Assembly (NCBI GenBank): GCA_001898095.1
Contig: MKSH01000276.1
Span: forward strand, 43,299 to 55,294
Direction: 5' to 3'
DNA: 11,996 nt
DNA from: Solirubrobacterales bacterium 70-9
GTDB taxonomy: Bacteria > Actinomycetota > Thermoleophilia > Solirubrobacterales > 70-9
Positions 1 to 6,001 of this stretch are shown here, piece by piece. How positions within the stretch are numbered: the first letter of the stretch is position 1; the number at the start of each line of letters is the position of its first letter. Made by a program: the position numbers and the translations under genes. The notes beneath the pieces are model-generated. The model was not told the origin of the DNA. It did no database searches and was given only the letters and a program-made list of their open reading frames with translations.

Positions 1-2
1 AG

Positions 3-284
3 CCCGACACCAAGGCCTCCGACGACGCCGACGAGAAGAACGGCAAGAAGACGACGAAGCTGTTCGTCAACCGCGGCGAGCGCAGCGGGATCGACGAGGA
101 GGACCTCCGCTGGGCCCTCCGCGAGGGCGCCGTCCTGCCCGACGAGGCCGTCCACGACGTCCGCGTCCTGCACCGCTTCTCCTTCGTCGAGGTCGACCCC
201 GACCAGGCCGAGCGCACGGTCGAATTCCTCGACGGCACGAAGCTGAAAGGCAAGGAGATCCGACTCGAGGTCGCCCGCAGCTAG
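3..284 (+). CDS. DEAD-box RNA helicase, C-terminal fragment with DbpA-type RNA-binding domain (5' end outside window)
   Basis: This is the 3' end of a gene that begins before the window; the frame is open from base 3 to a TAG at 282-284 (93 residues). A short charged linker rich in Asp, Lys and Glu is followed by about 72 residues beginning KLFVNRGERSGI and ending GKEIRLEVARS. That pattern (a first beta strand LFVNxGxxxG, a middle strand SFVEV, and a final KGKxIRLEVA strand) matches the small RRM-like DbpA RNA-binding domain found at the C terminus of many bacterial DEAD-box helicases, where it targets structured RNA such as rRNA during ribosome assembly or cold adaptation. The helicase core is not visible, so the assignment rests on the tail domain alone. 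The stop is followed at once by the gene-free repeat region. Confidence 0.8.
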   Translation, partial: PDTKASDDADEKNGKKTTKLFVNRGERSGIDEEDLRWALREGAVLPDEAVHDVRVLHRFSFVEVDPDQAERTVEFLDGTKLKGKEIRLEVARS

Positions 285-357
285 AGCTGCGGAGGTGGCC
301 GGCGGGGGCCGGCGGGGGACGGAAGGGATGGGGCGCGGGGAAGCTGGCGCCCGGGAA

Positions 358-421
358 GGGACGCGGCCCTCTCGTAGGCGGTCCGGGCAGGCTGTGACCG
401 CCTACGAGAGGGCCGGGTCCC
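358..421 (+). repeat. Hairpin A of copy L (conserved 14-nt loop)
   Basis: Arms 358-382 and 397-421 pair over 25 positions with a single mismatch (G363 against G416); the inner 19 pairs are perfect. The loop 383-396 reads CCGGGCAGGCTGTG. The same loop occurs in four hairpins of the window and is the exact reverse complement of the loop region of hairpin C at 682-695. Confidence 0.93.
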
Positions 422-453
422 GGGGAGAGGGCGAGGGTGCGCGTCCCGTGCGG

Positions 454-474
454 GTCGCGGCGGAGGTCCGTGAC
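454..474 (+). repeat. Small hairpin G of copy L
   Basis: GTCGCGG (454-460) pairs with CCGTGAC (468-474) over 7 positions with one G-T wobble, enclosing a 7-nt loop. In copy R the wobble is replaced by a Watson-Crick pair (GTCACGG with CCGTGAC), which weakly supports a maintained structure. Confidence 0.5.
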
Positions 475-532
475 GATCTGCGCGGGTCCGGTGCGGAACT
501 CCGGGTTCGTTAAGGAGGTTCCGGAGCCCTGA

Positions 533-566
533 GTGAGTTGACCACACCAGGGTGTGGTCAACTCAC
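533..566 (+). repeat. Palindrome B of copy L (15-16 bp arms, AG centre)
   Basis: The arm TGAGTTGACCACACC (534-548) is followed by AG (549-550) and then by its exact reverse complement (551-565); the outer pair G533-C566 extends it to 16 bp. Such a short centre makes it nearly a perfect DNA palindrome: it could be a protein binding site, a cruciform, or an RNA hairpin with a loop opened to about six bases. Two relatives lie in copy R (11461-11492 and 11522-11553). Confidence 0.93.
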
Positions 567-572
567 CCAGAC

Positions 573-605
573 CGGCTTTTTCCGCCCCCGGCCCGGAAAA
601 GGCCG
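573..605 (+). repeat. Hairpin D of copy L
   Basis: CGGCTTTTTCCG (573-584) pairs with CGGAAAAGGCCG (594-605) over 12 positions with one T-G wobble, around a 9-nt C-rich loop. It resembles a terminator stem, but the T run lies in the ascending arm and not after the stem. The matching segment in copy R lies at 11422-11453. Confidence 0.7.
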
Positions 606-655
606 ACCGCGTCCCCCGACCTGCGCCGGAACCCGCGCACTTCCCTACGGAAGGC

Positions 656-721
656 TCGCGTCCTGGGCGTCTCGCGGCGGCCACAGCCTGCCCGGGCCGC
701 CGCGAGACGCCCAGGACGCGA
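656..721 (+). repeat. Hairpin C of copy L (27-bp perfect stem)
   Basis: Arms 656-682 and 695-721 are perfectly complementary over 27 bp, with a 12-nt loop (683-694). With the two closing bases the top reads CACAGCCTGCCCGG (682-695), the exact reverse complement of the loop of hairpin A. Read on the minus strand, hairpin C is a relative of hairpin A: CTCG, a 1-2 base variable position, GGCGG, a pyrimidine, then the shared loop and the mirrored arm. This is the longest perfect inverted repeat I found in the window. Confidence 0.95.
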
Positions 722-791
722 CCGTCCCCGGCCGCAGGGGCCGCGAACTACGCCGTCCCCGCCTGCAGACCCGAACCCCGCCCGCCCCCGG

Positions 792-3080
792 TCAGACGCC
801 GACGGTCAGGCCGAGGCGGGTGCCCTTGCCGCCGCTTTCGCGGGTGGCGACGACGATGCCGAGCTTCTTCGTCCGCCCTTCACGGATGTGGGCGATCAGC
901 TTCGGCGTGGTCGCCAGGGCCGGGAAGCCGATCTTCAGCGTCACGGTCGGCTGCGGGGTGAGCAGCTTGATCCGGATCGTGCCCGGAGTGGAGGTCGCGG
1001 TGAACTTGATCCGGGCGCCGTTTGCGCCGCGGACGACGATGCCGGCGGCGAGGGTCCTGGCGTTCTTGGCGACGTCCAGCGCGGGCGGCACTTGGACCGT
1101 GAAGTTCGTCAGCGTCGCGCCTTCGCGGGCGGCCAGTCCGAAGGTCAGGCGCGGCTTCCCCTTCAGCACCTTGGCGAAGCGCGCGTTGCTGACCGTGGCC
1201 GGGGTGGGCGCCGGCGCGGTCGCCTTCACGGCCGCCGTCGAGGCCGGGGCGGGCGGCGGCGCAGGCGGGTTCACGAGGGCGCAGAGAGAGGCGCCGAGGG
1301 TCGAGGCGATCGGCGTGCCGAGCCCGCTCGCCATGTCGTAGCCGACCTTGGCCGGGAAGGGTTCGTTGTCGTCGAAGCGGTCGGTGGTCGGTTTGAGGGC
1401 GCCGAACGGGCCGGTGACGTCGCGGAAGTTGGCCGCGTAGGAGGTCCCACCGAGGCTGTAGAGGGCCGGGTTGACGAAGCCGACCGTGTGGCCGCCGCAA
1501 GCGGCGGAGGCGTTGGTGAGGGCGGTGATGGCGGCCCAGAAGGGAGCCGCGGCGCTGGTCCCGCCGTTCACTTCCCAGGCTTCTTCGGCGTGGATCACCC
1601 AGCCGGTCTCGACCGCGGCATCGGCGGAGACGTCGGGGACCTGGCGGCAGAAGCCGGAGGTGAGGCCGCAGGGCGTGCCGCTGGAGAGCGCTTCGACGAC
1701 GCCGAGCGTCGCGCTCGCCCCCTGCTGGTAGGCGGGCATCGCGAAGTGCGCCGAGCGGCCGCCGCCGCCCGCGCCCCAGGACGGGGCCTGGTTCCAGAGG
1801 AAGTTGTTCGGCGAGCCGACCGCTTCCATCCGGGTGCCGCCGACGGAGGTGGCGAAGGGGCTCGAGCCGGGGAAGTCGACCTGCAGCGAGCGGTCGTCGT
1901 TTTTCGAGGTCCAGCAGTCGGTCGAGCCGTCGTCACCGGAGGCGACGAAGAAGGACTGGCCTTGGGCGGCGGCCTCCTGCAGCAGCGTGTTGGTCGCCTC
2001 CATTTCACTGCCTTCCTCGTCCGGCTCGCAGATGCCCCAGGAGCTGGACATCACCTTGGCGCGGTTCTCGCTCGTGTACGCGGTGAGGATTTCGATTTCC
2101 GCCGGGCCTTCGTTTTCGGCCTGGTAGACGACGATGTGGGCGTCCGGGGCGAGCCCGGCGATGTTCTCGATGTCCATCGCCGCCTCGCCGTCTTCGCCTT
2201 CGTATTCGCCCGGGCCTTCGCCGACGTTCACCGCTTCGACGCTGGCGTGGGTGCCGTAGCAGGCCTGGAAGTCTTCGATGTCTTTGGGCAGGAACGGTTC
2301 GAGCTCGAGCAGAGCGACGGTCTGGCCGGCGCCGAAGTTGCCCGCCGCGTAGAAGCCCGGCAGGTCGTAGGCGGCGGCGATCTGGTCGATCGTGTTGCCG
2401 TGTTCGCTGCTGCCGATCGCGCTCGCTTCGGCGCACGGCTGGGGACCGCCGGTGACGACCGAGGTCGTCGCGGGCGGGACGGCGGCCGCGGTCGTCAGGG
2501 TGCCGGCAGCGGAGCCTGCGTCGGCGCGCTCCGATTCCTTCAGGTTGTCGAGGCCGAGCACGCCTTGGACGTAAGGGGCGGCCGACGCGGGGACGCGCGG
2601 GGCGCTGCGGTTGGCGTAGGCGATGCGACCGCCGGCCGTGTCGACCCGGTCGATCGTGGTGCCGAAGGCATCTTCGGCCTCCTCCGCGGTTGCACTGACC
2701 GGCAGCGAGAGGTTGTTGGCGCTCGGCGCGCCGACTTCGAGTCCCGCGGCGACGAGCGCTGCGCGCACCGTCGCCACCTGGGCCGCGGTGGGGGCGAAGC
2801 GGGCGGCGAACTGGGGCACCGAGAGGTAGTCCCCGTACACGGGCGAGCCGGGCGTGGCGACTTCTTCGGCAAACGCTTCCAGCGCCGCCGGGTCGCGCGG
2901 TTCGAGCGCCACCTGCAGGCTCAGCTGCCGTTCCGGCGAGACCGCCCCGGCAAGCGACGCGCCCGCGGGCAGTTCAGGGGTGGAGCCGATCCGGACCCCG
3001 GTCGCGGCTCCGGCGGGAGCGGCGGCGACGCAGAGGGCGAACAGGCAGAGGCAGATCGCGGCGAGCGGGCGAGAGCGCAT
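792..3080 (-). CDS. Secreted sedolisin (peptidase family S53) with pro-domain and C-terminal extension
   Basis: A 762-residue serine-carboxyl protease that cleaves proteins outside the cell, typically at acid pH. Residues 1-26 form a signal peptide ending AGAA. Residues about 50-146 match the pro-kumamolisin activation domain. The catalytic domain starts near 210 and shows the family's residues: the Glu-Asp pair E299/D303 in GEAAMDIE, oxyanion Asp D383 in ASGDDG, and nucleophile S509 in NGGTSAAAP. D554 (FRDVTGP) and D582 (GYDMASGLGTP) lie in the usual calcium-site motifs. A Pro/Ala-rich linker (605-627) leads to about 130 extra residues rich in Val, Thr and Lys, probably a beta-sandwich wall or substrate-binding domain of unknown role. 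It lies 67 bp downstream of the response regulator on the same strand. The ATG at 3080 is preceded by AAGGGC and TATACA, neither a good ribosome site nor a clear promoter. Confidence 0.93.
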   Translation of the reverse strand: MRSRPLAAICLCLFALCVAAAPAGAATGVRIGSTPELPAGASLAGAVSPERQLSLQVALEPRDPAALEAFAEEVATPGSPVYGDYLSVPQFAARFAPTAAQVATVRAALVAAGLEVGAPSANNLSLPVSATAEEAEDAFGTTIDRVDTAGGRIAYANRSAPRVPASAAPYVQGVLGLDNLKESERADAGSAAGTLTTAAAVPPATTSVVTGGPQPCAEASAIGSSEHGNTIDQIAAAYDLPGFYAAGNFGAGQTVALLELEPFLPKDIEDFQACYGTHASVEAVNVGEGPGEYEGEDGEAAMDIENIAGLAPDAHIVVYQAENEGPAEIEILTAYTSENRAKVMSSSWGICEPDEEGSEMEATNTLLQEAAAQGQSFFVASGDDGSTDCWTSKNDDRSLQVDFPGSSPFATSVGGTRMEAVGSPNNFLWNQAPSWGAGGGGRSAHFAMPAYQQGASATLGVVEALSSGTPCGLTSGFCRQVPDVSADAAVETGWVIHAEEAWEVNGGTSAAAPFWAAITALTNASAACGGHTVGFVNPALYSLGGTSYAANFRDVTGPFGALKPTTDRFDDNEPFPAKVGYDMASGLGTPIASTLGASLCALVNPPAPPPAPASTAAVKATAPAPTPATVSNARFAKVLKGKPRLTFGLAAREGATLTNFTVQVPPALDVAKNARTLAAGIVVRGANGARIKFTATSTPGTIRIKLLTPQPTVTLKIGFPALATTPKLIAHIREGRTKKLGIVVATRESGGKGTRLGLTVGV

Positions 3081-3147
3081 GCCCTTGTATATCGACCAGC
3101 CGGAGAGCGGCTTGAGCAGGTAGGGGTTCGGGGCCCCGGGAGCGGAG

Positions 3148-3522
3148 CTACGCGGCTTTCGCGGTCAGTTCCGCGACGGCGCCGAGGAGCAGGTCGAAGT
3201 CGATCGGCTTGGTCACGTAGCCGCTGATCTCGAGGTCGGTGGGGGCGTCGGCGTCGCTCGGGTCCTGGTGGGCGCTGACGATCAGGGCCGGGGTCTCGAG
3301 GCCCGCGGCGCGCAGCTCGCGGAGGGCATCGATGCCGGACTTGCGCGGCATCATCGCGTCGAGAAGGAGCAGGTCGGGGCCGTCGGTGGAGTCGGGATCG
3401 ACCCGCTCGGTCACCTCCTGGCCGTCGGCGGCGGTCTCGACTTCGTAGCCCGCCAGCTCGAGGCGCGTGCGCATCAGCAGCAGGATCGTCTCGGAATCGT
3501 CGGCGACGAGGACGGTGGTCAT
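3148..3522 (-). CDS. Single-domain response regulator (CheY-like receiver)
   Basis: A 124-residue receiver domain with no output domain. The acidic pocket is D8/D9, the phospho-acceptor is D55 in LLLLDAMMP, the switch Ser is S83 in LIVSAH, and the conserved Lys is K105 in GYVTKP. All residues needed for phosphorylation are present. Its ATG overlaps the stop of the upstream kinase by four bases (ATGA at 3522-3519), so the two are translationally coupled and very likely partners. Lacking a DNA-binding domain, it must act through protein contact, as a phosphorelay intermediate or by allosteric control of another protein; which of these cannot be told from the sequence. The sedolisin gene follows 67 bp downstream with no obvious terminator between them. 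Confidence 0.95.
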   Translation of the reverse strand: MTTVLVADDSETILLLMRTRLELAGYEVETAADGQEVTERVDPDSTDGPDLLLLDAMMPRKSGIDALRELRAAGLETPALIVSAHQDPSDADAPTDLEISGYVTKPIDFDLLLGAVAELTAKAA

Positions 3523-4865
3523 CGCGGGCCCTCGGCGATCGCGCGGGGGCCGCTCGGCGGCGCCTCGACCGCCCCGGGCGGAGCGACCGGCAGCAGCACC
3601 TTGAAGGTGGAGCCGCGGCCGACCTCGGAATCGACCGAGATCGTGCCGCCGTGCAGCTCGACCAGCGATTTGGAGATCGCCAGGCCGAGGCCGGTGCCGC
3701 CGACCCGCTGGGTCAGCCCGGCGTCGCCGCGGACGAAGCGCTCGAAGATGTGTTCCATCTGCGCGGGGGGTATTCCGGGGCCGTCGTCGATCACGTCGAT
3801 CTCCACTTCAGCATCCGTTACCCGTGCGGTCACCTCGATAGACGCGCGTTTGGGCGAATACTCATGCGCATTGGTAACCAGGTTCACCAATATTTGGCGA
3901 ATCCGGTCGGGCTCGACCTCCACCAGCGGCAAGTTTGCGTCGATCTTCTCGGTAAGCGTCTGTTCGGAGGCCTCGGTCTGCGCCCGCAGCGTCCGCACGA
4001 CGTCCTCGATCAACGGGCCCAGCCGCGTCGGCCGCGGCCGGATCGCCAGCCGCCCGGCGTCGGAGCGGGCCAGGTCGAGCAGGTCGTTCAGCAGGCGGAC
4101 GAGGTGGCGGCAGTTGTCGAGGATGATCTCGACCGTCTCCACCTGGCGTTGGGTGAGCGAGTCGCGCTCCATCATCAGCAGCTCCGCGAACCCCTGCACC
4201 GAGGTGAGCGGGCTGCGCAGCTCGTGGGACGCCGTCAGTACGAACTCGTCTTTCATCCGGTCGAGCTGGTCGCGCTCCGAGGCCTCCAGCTCGAGCTCCG
4301 CCGCCATGTCGTTGAAGGCTTTGCCGAGGGTCGCCGTCTCCGAGAGCCCGCCGACCTCGACCCGGGTCGAGCGGTCGCCCGCGGCGAGCCGGCCGGCGGC
4401 GTCGACCAGCGCCTCCAGCGGCCTGCGCATCGCCGTGATCAGCCCGGCGAAGAGGAGGAGCGCCCCGATCAGCCCGGCGATCAGCCCGATGCCGACCAGG
4501 ATCGCCGTGTTGCGGGTGTCGTCGGAGATCGAGTCGCGCAGTTCGGCCCGCCGCGCCTCCTCGGCGGCGATCGTCCGGCGCGCCGCCTTGCTGTCGTCCC
4601 CCTGGGCGATCTGGACCCGCGCCGCCATCTCCGCCTGGTAGGAGCGTTCGATCGAGGTCTCGTAGTCCTGTCGTTGCGAGATGAAGTGGCCGACGCCGAT
4701 CACGGCTGCCGCCGTGAGCACGGCGAAGGCGATCGCGAAGCCGATCCGGAGGCGGTTGGCAAGCGATGGACCGAAGCGTCGGCCCCTGCGTGAATATGCT
4801 TGCGCGGCTATGGGAGACGAGGCTACAGGCCACGCCGACGGCTCCGCGGCACCCGTCGACGGCAT
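3519..4865 (-). CDS. Membrane-bound sensor histidine kinase (HAMP, HisKA, HATPase)
   Basis: A 448-residue sensor kinase. There is a transmembrane segment at about 41-62, a small extracytoplasmic region of about 55 residues, a second membrane segment at about 120-145, a HAMP linker (about 146-200), and HisKA with phospho-acceptor H214 in TASHELRSPLTS. The ATP-binding domain has an N box (NLVTNAHEYS, 328-337), G1 (DDGPGI, 360-365), F box (FERF) and G2 (GGTGLGLAIS). It autophosphorylates on H214 and should pass phosphate to D55 of the overlapping regulator. The tail after residue 425 is Pro/Ala-rich. The only standard in-frame start before the first membrane helix is the ATG at 4865, which places the 5' end 56 bp inside the divergent kinase gene at 4810. 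The short extracytoplasmic loop shows no recognisable ligand domain, so the signal is unknown. Confidence 0.94.
   Translation of the reverse strand: MPSTGAAEPSAWPVASSPIAAQAYSRRGRRFGPSLANRLRIGFAIAFAVLTAAAVIGVGHFISQRQDYETSIERSYQAEMAARVQIAQGDDSKAARRTIAAEEARRAELRDSISDDTRNTAILVGIGLIAGLIGALLLFAGLITAMRRPLEALVDAAGRLAAGDRSTRVEVGGLSETATLGKAFNDMAAELELEASERDQLDRMKDEFVLTASHELRSPLTSVQGFAELLMMERDSLTQRQVETVEIILDNCRHLVRLLNDLLDLARSDAGRLAIRPRPTRLGPLIEDVVRTLRAQTEASEQTLTEKIDANLPLVEVEPDRIRQILVNLVTNAHEYSPKRASIEVTARVTDAEVEIDVIDDGPGIPPAQMEHIFERFVRGDAGLTQRVGGTGLGLAISKSLVELHGGTISVDSEVGRGSTFKVLLPVAPPGAVEAPPSGPRAIAEGPR
4795..4800 (+). promoter_or_regulatory. Possible -10 element for a leaderless mRNA of the APH-type kinase
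   Basis: TATGCT fits the TANNNT pattern of actinobacterial -10 boxes and lies 9 bases before the ATG at 4810, which has no Shine-Dalgarno sequence. Leaderless starts are common in actinobacteria, so transcription may begin at or near the start codon. I see no -35 box at normal spacing, so this is tentative. Confidence 0.25.
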
Positions 4866-5883
4866 CGACGCGGCGGGGATGGAGGCCTGGTTCGACGCGC
4901 ACGTGCCCGGGGCGCGGGCACCGCTCGCCTACGAGCGGATCGCGGGCGGCCTCTCCAACCTCACCTACCGGGTCACCGACGCCGACGGGCACGAGTGGGC
5001 GCTGCGCCGGCCGCCGCTCGGCAAGACCCTCTCCTCGGCCCATGACATGGGGCGCGAGTTCAAGGTCGTCTCCGCGCTCGGCGCGACGCCGGTGCCGGTG
5101 CCGCCCGCGGTCGGCCTCTGCGAGGACGAGAGCGTCAACGAAGCGCCCTTCTACGTGATGGAGTTCGTCCGCGGGCCGGTCCTGCGCGGGGTCGCCGAGG
5201 TCGAGGAGGCCTTCCCCGACGAGGGCGACCGACACGAGATCGGCATGCGCGTCGCCGACACCCTGGCCCGGGTCCACGCCGTCGACCCCGACGCGGTCGG
5301 GCTCGGCGACCTCGGCCGCAAGGAGGACTACGTCGCCCGCCAGCTGCGCCGCTGGTACGGCCAGTGGGAGAAGTCGAAGACGCGCGAGGTGGAGGCGGTC
5401 GACCGTGTGCACGAGCGCCTCGCGGCGCGGATCCCGGCCCAGCAGGGCGTCTCGCTGGTCCACGGCGACTACCGCCTCGACAACATGATCTTGAGCGACG
5501 CGGGCGAGGTCGCCGCGGTGGTCGACTGGGAGCTCTGCACGCTCGGCGACCCGCTCGCCGACGTCGGCACGCTGATGGCCTACTGGCCCGAGCGCGGCGA
5601 GCCGGCCCTGCGCTTCGGCGAACCCGCCAACCTCGCGCCCGGCTTCCCCGACCGCGCCGAACTCGCCGCCCGCTACGCCGAGGCCTCCGACCGCGACCTC
5701 GGCGAACTCGACTTCTACCTCGCCCTCGGCTACTGGAAGCTGGCGATCATCCTCGAGGGCGTGCTCGCCCGGATGGCGGCCGGCGGCTACGGCAAATCGG
5801 CGGCCGACTCGGGCCTGGAAGCGTTCGCCCACCTGGTCGACCGCCTCGCCGAGACGGCGGCGACGGTCGAGGCGCGCGGCTAG
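4810..5883 (+). CDS. APH-fold phosphotransferase of the ACAD10/ACAD11 (LvaA-like) kinase family
   Basis: A 357-residue cytoplasmic kinase of the aminoglycoside phosphotransferase/choline kinase fold. It has a nucleotide-binding GGLSNLTYRV loop (46-55), WALRRPP (63-69), the catalytic LVHGDYRLDNMI loop with D220 and N225, and the metal-binding DWELCTLGDP with D239. The RRPP and DWELCTLGDPLAD signatures are those of the kinase domain fused to acyl-CoA dehydrogenase in human ACAD10/11 and of LvaA-type proteins, which phosphorylate the 4-hydroxyl of 4-hydroxyacyl-CoAs; antibiotic resistance is therefore unlikely. A matching dehydrogenase lies at 6975-8240. The ATG at 4810 is used because homologous-looking sequence (IDAAGMEAWFDAHVPGA) starts soon after; ATG 4879 is an alternative that would shrink the overlap with the kinase gene to nothing. 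An upstream frame extension to 4681 is antisense shadow. Confidence 0.9.
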   Translation: MGDEATGHADGSAAPVDGIDAAGMEAWFDAHVPGARAPLAYERIAGGLSNLTYRVTDADGHEWALRRPPLGKTLSSAHDMGREFKVVSALGATPVPVPPAVGLCEDESVNEAPFYVMEFVRGPVLRGVAEVEEAFPDEGDRHEIGMRVADTLARVHAVDPDAVGLGDLGRKEDYVARQLRRWYGQWEKSKTREVEAVDRVHERLAARIPAQQGVSLVHGDYRLDNMILSDAGEVAAVVDWELCTLGDPLADVGTLMAYWPERGEPALRFGEPANLAPGFPDRAELAARYAEASDRDLGELDFYLALGYWKLAIILEGVLARMAAGGYGKSAADSGLEAFAHLVDRLAETAATVEARG

Positions 5884-5886
5884 GTC

Positions 5887-5918
5887 GGCGCCGTTTGTCG
5901 GCGCTAGCTGGGGTTTTT
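5887..5918 (+). terminator. Weak terminator-like hairpin after the APH-type kinase gene
   Basis: GGCGCC (5887-5892) can pair with GGCGCT (5900-5905) over six positions, including one wobble, and five T residues follow at 5914-5918. The T run is eight bases from the stem, so the match to a Rho-independent terminator is poor. It would separate this gene from the next one, which has its own promoter-like sequence. Confidence 0.3.
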
Positions 5919-5930
5919 CGACGAGATTCC

Positions 5931-5959
5931 TTGACAGTACCCAAGCGCATTGGGAGGGT
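5931..5959 (+). promoter_or_regulatory. Putative housekeeping-type promoter for the decapeptide-repeat protein gene
   Basis: A consensus -35 TTGACA (5931-5936) is followed after 17 bp by GAGGGT (5954-5959), which keeps the conserved A at position 2 and T at position 6 of actinobacterial -10 boxes but lacks the first T. A start of transcription near 5966 would give a leader of about 36 bases. The surrounding segment is visibly richer in A and T than its neighbours. Confidence 0.5.
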
Positions 5960-5990
5960 CACGCTGTTCAAGCTCGACCCTTCCAAAATA

Positions 5991-5995
5991 AGGAG
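5991..5995 (+). promoter_or_regulatory. Strong Shine-Dalgarno site fixing the ATG at 6002
   Basis: AGGAG, preceded by AAAATA, lies six bases before the ATG. It is one of only two clear ribosome binding sites in the window and settles the start of the decapeptide-repeat gene. Confidence 0.8.
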
Positions 5996-6001
5996 CAGCC
6001 G

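Larger units (their letters stand above)
305..760 (+). repeat. Composite intergenic hairpin repeat, copy L (forward orientation)
   Basis: The gap 285-791 between two convergent genes holds no credible gene. Its bulk is a repeat whose reverse complement recurs at about 11264-11780. In order it contains hairpin A (358-421), a spacer with small hairpin G (454-474) and a Shine-Dalgarno-like TAAGGAGGTT (511-520), palindrome B (533-566), hairpin D (573-605), a conserved spacer and hairpin C (656-721). It is followed by GACCGTCCCC (720-729) and CGCCGTCCCC (751-760). Open frames across it are not conserved between copies, because single-base indels shift the frame inside the otherwise similar block, so I regard it as non-coding. 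Outer boundaries are approximate: similarity fades near 305-315 and 760. Confidence 0.9.

Noticed and set aside
573..605. Hairpin D as a classical Rho-independent terminator
   Set aside because: Its T run lies within the ascending arm and the bases after the stem are GC-rich, so the normal stem-then-T layout is absent. Palindrome B followed by this T run is also too widely spaced.
358..721. CRISPR array
   Set aside because: Hairpins A, B, D and C are different sequences with irregular spacing; there is no set of identical direct repeats with unique spacers and no cas gene nearby.
656..721. Integron attC site or IS200/IS605-type end
   Set aside because: The 27-bp perfect stem lacks the extrahelical bases and R/L boxes of attC, and no integrase or Y1 transposase gene is in the window. 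A RAYT-like origin remains open but unsupported here.
538..1341. Possible small proteins encoded in the composite repeats (similar translations in both copies, for example a shared ACPGR-ETPRT segment)
   Set aside because: Similarity follows the DNA hairpins. One-base indels (for example in the hairpin D loop) put the block between the similar segments in different frames in the two copies, which is not what selection on a protein would leave.
552..3227. Very long plus-strand open frame (891 codons) across the left repeat and the sedolisin gene
   Set aside because: It is antisense to a complete protease with all catalytic motifs, its translation is Arg/Gly/Ala-rich without domains, and it begins inside the non-coding repeat. 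Long antisense frames are expected at this G+C.
3862..5832. Minus-strand open frame of 656 codons across the two kinase genes
   Set aside because: It runs antisense to the APH-type kinase and out of frame with the histidine kinase; both of those carry intact family motifs, so this is a shadow.
4810..5883. Aminoglycoside resistance gene
   Set aside because: The APH fold is shared, but the RRPP and DWELCTLGDP signatures and the nearby ACAD10/11-type dehydrogenase point to acyl-CoA metabolism.
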